From Legionellales bacterium (lineage in GTDB: Bacteria > Pseudomonadota > Gammaproteobacteria > PIVX01), in NCBI GenBank assembly GCA_013215905.1, contig JABSQI010000050.1:1-9061 (forward strand): a DNA stretch of 9,061 nt, read 5' to 3'. This document shows, in pieces, positions 1 to 6,632 of this stretch (the first letter of the stretch is position 1; each line of letters starts with the position of its first letter). Under the pieces are notes generated by a model. It saw only the letters and a list, made by a program, of their open reading frames with translations. It did not search any database and was not told the DNA's origin. Made by a program: the position numbers and the translations under genes.

Positions 1-1
1 A

Positions 2-220
2 ATGCTTATTTCAATGGTCGTTGAAATGAATGGGGCAGAAGAACGTATAGCGGGGTTTTTTAAGTTCAATGATCAGCCTACAAATAATGTAGATAAAATA
101 ATTATTAATTTGGATTCTGCTAAATCTGCAAGCGGAATTGTTTATAATCTTGAAAATGAAGTTAAAGATCATAATGGATTTCTTAACTTTCAAAAAATAA
201 TATTAAAAATGTATTTTTAA
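2..220 (+). CDS. 3' end of an unrecognised gene (5' part outside the window)
   Basis: An open frame enters at the left edge and ends in TAA at 218-220, giving about 72 residues. In-frame ATGs at 2, 14 and 26 are available, but none has a visible ribosome binding site because the sequence starts there, so this is most likely the C-terminal part of a longer protein. The residues alternate hydrophobic and polar positions (for example VDKIIINLDS, GIVYNLENEV and NFQKIILKMYF), which suggests a beta-rich fold, and the protein ends in an aromatic MYF. There is no transmembrane segment and no motif I recognise. The antisense frame over the same bases has no supporting signals. No function can be assigned. 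Confidence 0.55.
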   Translation: MLISMVVEMNGAEERIAGFFKFNDQPTNNVDKIIINLDSAKSASGIVYNLENEVKDHNGFLNFQKIILKMYF

Positions 221-246
221 ATTATAATTTTTAGTATTTTTATTGA

Positions 247-272
247 CTTGAATTGAAATTTATTAATTCAAG
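247..272. promoter_or_regulatory. Inverted repeat beside a -10-like hexamer
   Basis: Two perfect 8-base arms, CTTGAATT (247-254) and AATTCAAG (265-272), are separated by 10 bases. The arm centres are 18 bases apart, a spacing that could suit a dimeric regulator bound on one DNA face. TATAAC at 274-279, a five-of-six match to a -10 box, follows two bases after the right arm. A TTGAAA at 253-258 would give a short 15-base spacer. The element lies in the 206-base gap before the 1015-residue protein, so an operator over its promoter is one reading. A weak terminator for the preceding gene is another, though no T-run follows. Eight-base inverted repeats are not rare in DNA this A+T-rich. Confidence 0.3.
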
Positions 273-426
273 ATATAACAAAAAATAAACATATGATGCT
301 TTTTGAGTTGTAAGTCTAATATGGTGTCCTGCAAAACATAATATTATAACTATTTTGTTTTGTAGGATTGCTAGTTGTAGATTTTTGTTCACTCGCAAAA
401 ACCCCATTTATATCTATAATTTTATA

Positions 427-3400
427 ATGCGTGAATTATTAGATTCTATTAATCAAATATTTTCTAGAACAGGTTATTTTTCTAATTATAAAGGTGTTTT
501 TGGGAAAATATATGGTAATTCTTCTCAAGCACATCTAGCTAAAGAGGTTATCAAAAATTTATCTCCAAAATCTAATTGGAGAACAACAAATTTAACTGAA
601 CTTGAAGTGCCACTTGATCAGCAAGAGAACAAGCAGATCAGACTTACAAGCAATAAGGAATTTGGATATGGTAACCCAACAATTTCTGTTGATACTTTAA
701 AAAAGCTAGCTAAATCTTCTAGAATTACCGTCAATGAAAATATTCTGCCTAAAAAAGCTTTTTTGAAGTTACAAGAACAGCTGAGTTTGCTTAATATAAA
801 ACATCAGGATAAAAGGAATTTATACGATATCCTAATAGAAGCTAATTTGCTCCAGGACTGGAAACTGTCTTGGCAGCAGTTAGGATTTCAAAGCTTAAAA
901 CATTTTTTAGCTGTATCAAAAATGCCTATAATGTTAATTAGTTCAAGTATTTGTCATTCTCAGAAGGCACATTTTTTTGTTGAAGAATATAATCAAAATG
1001 GTTTAGCTTATAATAAAATTAGGGATGAAAATTTAGATCAGAAAACCGAATCTGTAGTAATTTCTACTCCTGGAATTAATTTTAGGTATTCATCGTTAGA
1101 CTCAAAGTCATTCAGAGAATCTGGAGTAGCTGAGATTTGTATGACTAATATGTGGGAGAATATTCTTGAGTCTGCAATGTTACAGGATTGTAAATATTTG
1201 TCTATACCTCCAATAGGCTTAGGTGCATTTTTACCAAAATCAAATTCAGAAGCAAAAGAAATTGCAGATTTATATTTTAAAACTTTATTTGATTTATTAT
1301 CCAAGGAAAGATACAAAGGAAAATTTGATGGCATATTCTATAATGCTGGTTTATATAACAATCAGTGCAAAAAGATGTTATTGCAATACAAAAGTAAGAT
1401 TGACTGTCCAGTGGAAGTACACTCAAAAGATGCAAAATTTTTAGCTATTAATTTGTCAAAAAACAACCATATGTGTGCTGTTGTCAATCCAAGTGATATG
1501 GACGTAGTTTTAGGATTAAATGATGTTGGAGAGTATTATAAAACAGGGGATTATGCTATGGAAGAGGATATAGCATCCACATCTACTGCTTTTATAGGAA
1601 GTAGAGAGATATCAGGTGTATATGAAGATGAACATAGAATTAGCAATTCACCAGGTAATAATACACATGTTGATGATGTTATAGATATAGTAGGTAAGAC
1701 ATTTGATAATGTAACAATGTATTATTCTAAGCCAGATCCTCATCCAAATATTGGTATAAAATTTAGTTGTAAGAGTGAGAGGGATAAATTTATAAAAAAA
1801 ATGAAGATGGAAGAACAACGTTTAGGTATAGGAAATCTACCAATGCAAGTGTATCCTGAGAATCCTAATGTTGTCTATATTAAAAGTAATAAAATTCCTT
1901 TCTTACCTGGTACGTATAAATCGCAAAGTAGTGCATGCCTTGCAATAAAATTTAGCACACTACAACACAAGAAAATTTTTCAAGAAACTCTTAATATAAC
2001 AAAAGACCACGCCAGCGAGAATACGGATTCTTTATTTTTTTATCAACATGTATTACCACCTTGGGTAAATAGACAAAAGAATATAAAAATCCAAGAAAAA
2101 CCTAATTTACTTACTGAAAATGACCTAATTCAATTACAAAAAATAAAAAAAGAAATTAACCAAAGCTTAGTTCAGCTATCTAAACTAGGTAATAGGGTAG
2201 ACTTGATTATCCAAGAAAATACAGTTGAACAAACTTATGGAAGTTCTAGTAATCCAGTTGAGGAGTTATCTCTACCAAAAGAGTTTGATGTACTATATAG
2301 TTTAAGAAATAATATAAAAAAACACATAGAAAAATTACAGGAATTACAACAATTAGATACCTTAAACACACTGTTGGCAAAAAATGATATAGCTAAAACA
2401 CAACAATATTTAAACAAATGTAAAAAATTGGAAGAGAATATAAGTGTTTATCGTGAAATTGAATCATTACTAAATAGAGTAAATGCTTGTTTAAAGCAGA
2501 TCCCAGAAAATCAAGATATAAGACGGGATCCTATAATTAATAGCAGTACTATCATAATTGAAAATTTAGAAAACTTAAAAAAGACTTTGTGGCAAGAAAA
2601 CACTAGTGATAATAACTTAGAAATTAAGTCAATAAAAGAAAATATATTAGTATTTGAGCAAAAAATTCAAGAATATAAACAGCTGCTAATAGAAGAGACA
2701 AATAACAATGAATTATTCTTACTGCGAAATGACTATAAACAAGCTATTAATAAATTATCAAATTTGGATAAAGAAATAGATTTAATGATCCAAAATAATA
2801 CTGCGCATCAGTCTTCTCCAAATTTACAAACTCAATCTACAAAGTTATCGCTTCCAGAGAAATTTAATGCAATCTTTGGATTGAAAAATACTGTAAAACA
2901 AAAACTAGAAAGATTGACGAAATTATATCAAGGAGGTAATTTAGATAAAAATTTGATAGACAAGGAACTTAAAAATATTCAGCAAATATCTAATACTTGC
3001 CAAAAATTAAAGAAAGATATTAGTATCTATCGGAAAGATGATGAGCCTAATCAAGTAAAATTATCGAAATTATTGAATAGAATTAATACCGAACACAAAG
3101 ACTATAAAAAACAAGCCTTAAATAGCGTATATAAATCTCGTCAAACATTGCTTAGGTTTAATACAATTGAACGTGTTGAGAATATAATTACAAAAATAAA
3201 CAACGATAAACAATATAGTTCAGCAGAAAAAATAGAATTGATAGTTGGTCTTTTAGAAATAAACAAGGATGTTGTAAAATACCATCAAGAAAATACTGAT
3301 ATATTAGCTAGATTTAACATGAGAGGAATTAAAAAAAATAGTAGGTTAGTATCAGCGTATCAAAAAATACTAAAGGACCATACCAAGGGGTATAAAATGG

Positions 3401-3474
3401 ATGCTGTTAAAGCATTTAATAAAAAATATCCTAATGATACAGTTATTGAACTTATAAAACTGAAACCTCGTTAG
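427..3474 (+). CDS. Large coiled-coil protein with a possible permuted macro-like domain; candidate effector
   Basis: A 1015-residue soluble protein with no signal peptide or membrane segment. I place the start at ATG 427. The frame stays open up to a TTG at 355, which would add 24 residues, and neither start has a clear Shine-Dalgarno sequence. Residues 1-168 are unrecognised. Residues 169-308 contain VVISTPG (210-216), PPIGLGAFLP (261-270) and FDGIFYNAG (300-308), spaced like the second half of a macro domain. AVVNPSD (351-357) followed by a glycine-containing stretch (363-374) and STSTAFIGS (384-392) resembles the NAAN strand-loop that normally opens that fold. Two copies of an IKFS motif lie at 444-447 and 507-510. 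Residues 567-896 are helical and internally duplicated, and 897-1015 is a further helix-rich tail. The macro reading is inference. The size and modular build resemble effectors of intracellular Gammaproteobacteria, but no secretion signal can be shown. Confidence 0.72.
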   Translation: MRELLDSINQIFSRTGYFSNYKGVFGKIYGNSSQAHLAKEVIKNLSPKSNWRTTNLTELEVPLDQQENKQIRLTSNKEFGYGNPTISVDTLKKLAKSSRITVNENILPKKAFLKLQEQLSLLNIKHQDKRNLYDILIEANLLQDWKLSWQQLGFQSLKHFLAVSKMPIMLISSSICHSQKAHFFVEEYNQNGLAYNKIRDENLDQKTESVVISTPGINFRYSSLDSKSFRESGVAEICMTNMWENILESAMLQDCKYLSIPPIGLGAFLPKSNSEAKEIADLYFKTLFDLLSKERYKGKFDGIFYNAGLYNNQCKKMLLQYKSKIDCPVEVHSKDAKFLAINLSKNNHMCAVVNPSDMDVVLGLNDVGEYYKTGDYAMEEDIASTSTAFIGSREISGVYEDEHRISNSPGNNTHVDDVIDIVGKTFDNVTMYYSKPDPHPNIGIKFSCKSERDKFIKKMKMEEQRLGIGNLPMQVYPENPNVVYIKSNKIPFLPGTYKSQSSACLAIKFSTLQHKKIFQETLNITKDHASENTDSLFFYQHVLPPWVNRQKNIKIQEKPNLLTENDLIQLQKIKKEINQSLVQLSKLGNRVDLIIQENTVEQTYGSSSNPVEELSLPKEFDVLYSLRNNIKKHIEKLQELQQLDTLNTLLAKNDIAKTQQYLNKCKKLEENISVYREIESLLNRVNACLKQIPENQDIRRDPIINSSTIIIENLENLKKTLWQENTSDNNLEIKSIKENILVFEQKIQEYKQLLIEETNNNELFLLRNDYKQAINKLSNLDKEIDLMIQNNTAHQSSPNLQTQSTKLSLPEKFNAIFGLKNTVKQKLERLTKLYQGGNLDKNLIDKELKNIQQISNTCQKLKKDISIYRKDDEPNQVKLSKLLNRINTEHKDYKKQALNSVYKSRQTLLRFNTIERVENIITKINNDKQYSSAEKIELIVGLLEINKDVVKYHQENTDILARFNMRGIKKNSRLVSAYQKILKDHTKGYKMDAVKAFNKKYPNDTVIELIKLKPR
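2125..2499 (+). repeat. Internal protein repeat, copy 1
   Basis: Encodes residues 567-691 of the 1015-residue protein. Landmarks are D592 in RVDLIIQENT, LSLP at 614-617, ISVYR at 672-676 and LLNRVN at 681-686. Every landmark through ISVYR recurs exactly 193 residues later in copy 2 without a gap. The region is rich in Lys, Glu, Gln, Asn and Leu and should be alpha-helical, probably coiled coil. The nucleotide sequences of the two copies have diverged, so the duplication is old. Confidence 0.8.
2710..3114 (+). repeat. Internal protein repeat, copy 2
   Basis: Encodes residues 762-896. It matches copy 1 through EIDLMIQNNT (D785), LSLP at 807-810, ISIYR at 865-869 and LLNRIN at 882-887. The offset is 193 residues up to ISIYR and 201 at LLNRIN, so copy 2 carries an eight-residue insertion (around the DDEPNQVK segment). 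Over LSKLGNRVDLIIQENT versus LSNLDKEIDLMIQNNT, 9 of 16 positions are identical. Over the 27 residues starting at LSLP, 11 are identical and most of the rest are conservative. Confidence 0.8.
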
Positions 3475-3532
3475 GGTTAATATTTAAGCAGCAATTCTTT
3501 TAAATAAAATGTAATCTTGATGGACATTTGAT

Positions 3533-3551
3533 GCACATTCATGGAATGTGC
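3533..3551. terminator. Small hairpin between convergent genes (weak terminator candidate)
   Basis: Perfect 8-base arms GCACATTC (3533-3540) and GAATGTGC (3544-3551) close a 3-base ATG loop, with four G-C pairs in the stem. It sits 58 bases past the stop of the large coiled-coil gene and 75 bases past the stop of rmuC on the other strand, where a bidirectional terminator would be expected. Neither side has a run of T, so it does not meet the usual intrinsic terminator pattern. It may act instead as a 3' stability hairpin. No better candidate is visible in the 152-base spacer. Confidence 0.35.
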
Positions 3552-3626
3552 TCTATAGAATAGAAATTTCTGAAGATGCTAAAATATTCATTTGCAAGGA
3601 AACAATTTTATTAATTTAGGTTACTA

Positions 3627-4838
3627 TTAGTTACTGATTAAGGATATTTTTTCTTTATGAGAGTGGACTTCATTCTTCTCAATCTCAACTTTCTCGATTT
3701 GGTCAAATCTATTGACTATTTTTTTTGCTGAAGCATGCACTTCATCAATGTCGTTATTTGCCATCCTGATATGCTTTGATAAATTGCCCATTCTATTTTG
3801 AAATCGATGAAAATCTTTTGATAAAATATTTAAATGGTTTTGAATTAGATGTATTTCTTTTTGGCGAGCTAAATCTTTAATAATTGCATTAGAAGTATTT
3901 AGAATGGCCATCATAGTAGTAGGTGAGGCCATCCATACTTTGTTTTGGAATGAGATGTTTACTAAATCGGCATGGTGAGCATGGATTTCAGAAAATACAG
4001 ATTCTGCTGGAATAAACATTATGGCACAGTCAGATGTCTCACCAAGGATAATATACTTATTGGCAATATCTAATATATGTTTTTTTATGTCTTTTTTGAA
4101 TTGTTTTGTTGCTATTTCTCTTTCAATATTGGTTAAATTATTTTTGTTTAATGCCTTAAAACTATTAAGAGGGAATTTTGAATCAATAACTAATTTTCCG
4201 GTTGGCTCTGGTAATTCAATTATACAATCGGCACGCTTGCCATTTGTAAGTGTATATTGTAATTTAAAATGGTCGGGGGGGATTATATTTTTTACAATGG
4301 TTGCTAATTGTACTTCCCCAAACATTCCTCTAGTTTGATTATCTGATAAAATATCTTGTAGGTTTACAATGTTACTAGATAACTCACCGATTCTTTTTTG
4401 AGCAGCATCTATAAGAGCTAATCTTTTTACAATATCTTCATAAGCGGCATTACTTTTAGATAAACTATTCGCTAATGAGTTATCTAGGTTTTTTCTTATT
4501 TCCTTAAGTTGTTGAAATATTGTAGTGTTTAGTGTTTCTATTTGATTATTAACATTATTGTTTTGTATCATGAGATTATTTCTAATTTCGTTAATAGACG
4601 TTTCTAATTGCTTACTAATATTAGTAGATAATCTTTCTGTGTTTTCAAGATGTTCTTTAAATAGAGTTTTGAGCAAAAATTCTCTGAGATGACTTATTTC
4701 TGATGTTTGATTCTCACTTATTTTGGAATTTTCATTAGATAATAAATGTTCTAGTTGTTTTTTGAATGAAAATTTTAAAAATAAACTGTAAGCTATTATA
4801 AATATTAGATTTATTCCAATAAGCATTTCTATATACAT
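3627..4838 (-). CDS. rmuC: RmuC family protein (membrane-anchored, nuclease-fold)
   Basis: A 403-residue protein of the RmuC family (formerly DUF195), linked in E. coli to limiting inversions and rearrangement at short inverted repeats. An N-terminal membrane segment (about residues 5-23) is followed by a long coiled coil (about 28-165). The conserved RmuC domain runs from about 170 to 375. Its PD-(D/E)XK-like residues are visible: the GMFGEVQL motif (E175), D204 in KRADCIIELP, and D219/K221 in IDSKFP. Further family signatures are IPAESVFSEIHA (276-287) and ASPTTMMAIL (304-313). It is somewhat shorter than the E. coli protein (475 residues), but the domain is complete. The ATG at 4838-4836 has AAAGGT about 9 bases upstream on the - strand, which fixes the start. 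Transcribed alone and convergent with the large gene to its left. Endonuclease activity is a family prediction, not established. Confidence 0.95.
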   Translation of the reverse strand: MYIEMLIGINLIFIIAYSLFLKFSFKKQLEHLLSNENSKISENQTSEISHLREFLLKTLFKEHLENTERLSTNISKQLETSINEIRNNLMIQNNNVNNQIETLNTTIFQQLKEIRKNLDNSLANSLSKSNAAYEDIVKRLALIDAAQKRIGELSSNIVNLQDILSDNQTRGMFGEVQLATIVKNIIPPDHFKLQYTLTNGKRADCIIELPEPTGKLVIDSKFPLNSFKALNKNNLTNIEREIATKQFKKDIKKHILDIANKYIILGETSDCAIMFIPAESVFSEIHAHHADLVNISFQNKVWMASPTTMMAILNTSNAIIKDLARQKEIHLIQNHLNILSKDFHRFQNRMGNLSKHIRMANNDIDEVHASAKKIVNRFDQIEKVEIEKNEVHSHKEKISLISN

Positions 4839-5119
4839 TGGTTCTACCTTTAGTGGTTGGGCAAATAGAATTATCTAAATCAGTATTTTAGTTACTTATG
4901 CTATATTTGAAATTTATTTTTTGCAAGAAGTAATTCACAGATTACAACAAATGAGCCAATTATTTTTTAAGTGATTGATTGTATTGTAAATATAACAAAT
5001 AGCCTAGATTTATTAATGTATTGACAATTGTATGCTGTGCTTTGTACATAAATTCAATTGGAATGTATTAACCTTTTGTTTTTATTGATGCAAAAATTAG
5101 TTAATTCATTGATCAAAGT

Positions 5120-5133
5120 TTATTTATAAATAA
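5120..5133. repeat. 14-base perfect palindrome
   Basis: TTATTTATAAATAA reads the same on both strands. It is all A/T and abuts the next hairpin. Such a palindrome has a fair chance of arising randomly in a gap of this composition, so it is listed mainly because of its neighbours. Confidence 0.3.
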
Positions 5134-5134
5134 C

Positions 5135-5158
5135 ATATGGCTATAAAGATAGTCATAT
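5135..5158. repeat. Imperfect hairpin, 10-base arms
   Basis: ATATGGCTAT (5135-5144) and ATAGTCATAT (5149-5158) pair at every position, with one G-T wobble in RNA read from the + strand, around a 4-base AAAG loop. It starts one base after the 14-base palindrome. No T-run follows, so it is not a terminator. It could be a regulator site or the stem of a transcript. Confidence 0.35.
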
Positions 5159-5258
5159 ATGAAACTCAACTTTATTTAAACTACTAGCTAAAATAGTGAT
5201 CTAAACTCTGGTAATACAGCATTATTCTATTAGAAAATGCGACTATAAAATGAACTAA

Positions 5259-5284
5259 AATTATATGATATAAATCATATAATT
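5259..5284. promoter_or_regulatory. 11-base perfect inverted repeat, operator candidate
   Basis: AATTATATGAT (5259-5269) and its exact reverse complement ATCATATAATT (5274-5284) flank a 4-base ATAA spacer. This is the most regular dyad in the gap, about 190 bases upstream of the membrane-protein operon start. No T-run follows that would make it a terminator. A regulator binding site for the operon is plausible, but no family can be named from the half-site. Confidence 0.4.
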
Positions 5285-5472
5285 AAGTGATGTTTTACAT
5301 GTATTACTAGAAGTTGTTTTTGTAGATAATTTTATAACTAATGTATCTTTGAATACTATAAGGAAGCTAGTTAATATAATGAAAATAGTCATAATACATA
5401 CTTTGGTTGAGTCGCAATTCTAATAAAAAAAGAATCCACTATTATTTGATAAATTTTTGCTTAATAAAAGTA

Positions 5473-5988
5473 ATGGAAAAAATATTACTTGAATTAAGTA
5501 AGAGTAAACCTACAAAAAATATTTATTTGCTATACTTTGGAGTATTGGGGATATTATTTAGGAAAAATATGATAAAGCCAGAAGATTCAAACCCGATTTT
5601 ATATGGTGTAGGTGTTTTGGCAATGATGTTATCTCTAAGTTTATTTGTGTTTGCTTTATACATTGCCCCTCATATTCTATTTGAAATAAATTATGATGTA
5701 CCAGAGTTTATTATAATTATATTGTATTGGTACAATGTAGTACAGGGATTGTCTGGAATTCGCTTATTTGTGACAATGCTTTTACCGTATTTATTAGCAG
5801 CTGCTATATTAGGATTAGTGGCAAAAAGACTAACAACTAGAGTAGAAGGCAAAACAGATTTAGTAGATTTATCGAATAATTCTTTAGGAGAATTAGCAAA
5901 ACCAGCATTTTATGAAATAGTTTTGATATTAGCAGTATTAATAAGTTTATTTTTTGCTATTTACCCAATTTTGATGAAATTTGAATAA
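5473..5988 (+). CDS. Small polytopic inner-membrane protein, unknown function
   Basis: A 171-residue hydrophobic protein with about four membrane segments: roughly 40-66, 77-92, 97-117 and 145-167, plus a weaker hydrophobic stretch at 16-29. A charged loop of about 25 residues (118-142, starting AKRLTTRVEGKTD) separates the last two. I chose ATG 5473. A TTG at 5407 in the same frame would add 22 residues, and neither start has a good Shine-Dalgarno sequence. No catalytic or transporter motif is recognised. Its stop lies 15 bases before the Sel1-like gene, and the channel gene follows, so it is very likely the first gene of a three-gene operon. Its role may relate to the channel or to the envelope, but this is inferred only from position. 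Confidence 0.8.
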   Translation: MEKILLELSKSKPTKNIYLLYFGVLGILFRKNMIKPEDSNPILYGVGVLAMMLSLSLFVFALYIAPHILFEINYDVPEFIIIILYWYNVVQGLSGIRLFVTMLLPYLLAAAILGLVAKRLTTRVEGKTDLVDLSNNSLGELAKPAFYEIVLILAVLISLFFAIYPILMKFE

Positions 5989-6003
5989 TTGAGAGATAAA
6001 TAA

Positions 6004-6588
6004 ATGTTTTTAAAATGGAAGATGAAATCATTAAGAAAAAAAGCTGACGCAATGTATGCTAAAAGGAAACAAGATAATGTCAGTGATCAAGAAATTCAAA
6101 AGGAGATTAAAGTCCATAAAAAATTGGTTAAAATATATCAGAAAATCCAGTATTCAAAAAAATATCCCTATGCGGGCTTACTATTGCAAGAAAGTTATCG
6201 TGTAGCTTCATCAATTAATGATGCAGATTCTCAGTATGCTTTGAGTAAAATACTATTTGATAGGGGAAAATTTTGGCAAGAATTGCAGTCCACATGTTAT
6301 GAAGCAAATATTCATAATAAATATATTGAGGATACTTTCAAAGAGGCATTTTCTTTTATGCAAGCCGCTGAAGAACAGGGACATGCAATGGCAACTAGGT
6401 TACATGGCCTAGCCTTTATACATGGGTGGGGAGTTGAACCTAATAAAGAGAAGGGATTTAAATTTATAGTCGATAGTATTGATCAGGAAGGGGCATGGAA
6501 TAAAGCCACACAAATATTTGAAGAGCTTGGGCTGAATAAACCTGAGTTTTTTAACTCCATAATGGCCATTAAAAATAGTCAGAAATAA
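6004..6588 (+). CDS. Sel1-like repeat protein (TPR-related helical repeats)
   Basis: A 194-residue soluble protein with no signal peptide. The basic N-terminus (residues 1-50) is helical. The clearest Sel1-type unit is at about 113-150: an AAEEQGHAMA helix, then LHGLAFIHGWGVEPNKEKG with the family's typical G-x-G-V turn followed by an acidic/lysine segment. A second, degenerate helical pair precedes it (about 55-95, including DADSQYALSKILFDRGKF), and a further helix pair follows (about 151-176). Sel1-like repeats form alpha-alpha superhelices that mediate protein binding, often in signalling or envelope and host-interaction settings. The start is supported by GAGAG at 5991-5995, 8 bases before the ATG. 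The gene lies 15 bases after the membrane protein and 40 before the channel, so co-transcription is likely. The binding partner is unknown. Confidence 0.85.
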   Translation: MFLKWKMKSLRKKADAMYAKRKQDNVSDQEIQKEIKVHKKLVKIYQKIQYSKKYPYAGLLLQESYRVASSINDADSQYALSKILFDRGKFWQELQSTCYEANIHNKYIEDTFKEAFSFMQAAEEQGHAMATRLHGLAFIHGWGVEPNKEKGFKFIVDSIDQEGAWNKATQIFEELGLNKPEFFNSIMAIKNSQK

Positions 6589-6611
6589 ATTGTTCTAAAA
6601 ACAGATAAACC

Positions 6612-6632
6612 ATGTTAGCATTCTATCTATGA
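6612..6632 (+). other. Six-codon minicistron overlapping the channel start
   Basis: ATG at 6612 opens a six-codon frame (MLAFYL) whose stop TGA (6630-6632) overlaps the channel's ATG in an ATGA arrangement. It fills the gap between the Sel1-like gene and the channel. Overlaps of this kind commonly couple translation of two frames, and the channel start itself has no Shine-Dalgarno sequence. The minicistron also lacks a clear Shine-Dalgarno sequence, so its translation is uncertain and the arrangement may be accidental. Confidence 0.3.

Larger units (their letters stand above)
4839..5472. other. Long A+T-rich gap without a gene
   Basis: About 630 bases between the divergently oriented rmuC and the membrane-protein operon. 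No reading frame here has a plausible start, length and composition, and no tRNA-like fold is evident. It should hold the promoters of both flanking transcripts, but no convincing -35/-10 pair stands out in the A+T background. It does contain a cluster of dyad-symmetric elements at 5120-5133, 5135-5158 and 5259-5284, listed separately. A decayed gene or a small RNA cannot be excluded by eye. Confidence 0.6.

Noticed and set aside
203..230. A/T-only hairpin (203-220) and palindrome (219-230) at the end of the left-edge gene as a terminator
   Set aside because: The stems contain no G-C pairs and such symmetry is expected often in A+T-rich DNA.
382..401. TTTTTG / CAAAAA stem in the 5' region of the large gene as an attenuator
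   Set aside because: It has only six pairs, mostly A-T, with an 8-base loop and no alternative pairing partner or T-run.
1038..1334. 98-codon - strand open frame inside the large gene
   Set aside because: It is antisense to the macro-like region, with no start signals or family resemblance.
4021..4338. 105-codon + strand open frame opposite rmuC
   Set aside because: It lies wholly inside the strongly supported RmuC coding region on the opposite strand and has no ribosome binding site or recognisable motifs.
5021..5050. Promoter with a perfect TTGACA (5021-5026)
   Set aside because: At 16-18 bases downstream the best -10 candidates are only GTACAT or TACATA, and the nearest + strand gene starts more than 400 bases away.
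5349..5380. Promoter made of TTGAAT (5349-5354) and a perfect TATAAT (5375-5380) before the channel operon
   Set aside because: The spacer is 20 bases, too long for a standard sigma-70 promoter, and TATAAT-like hexamers are common in this composition.
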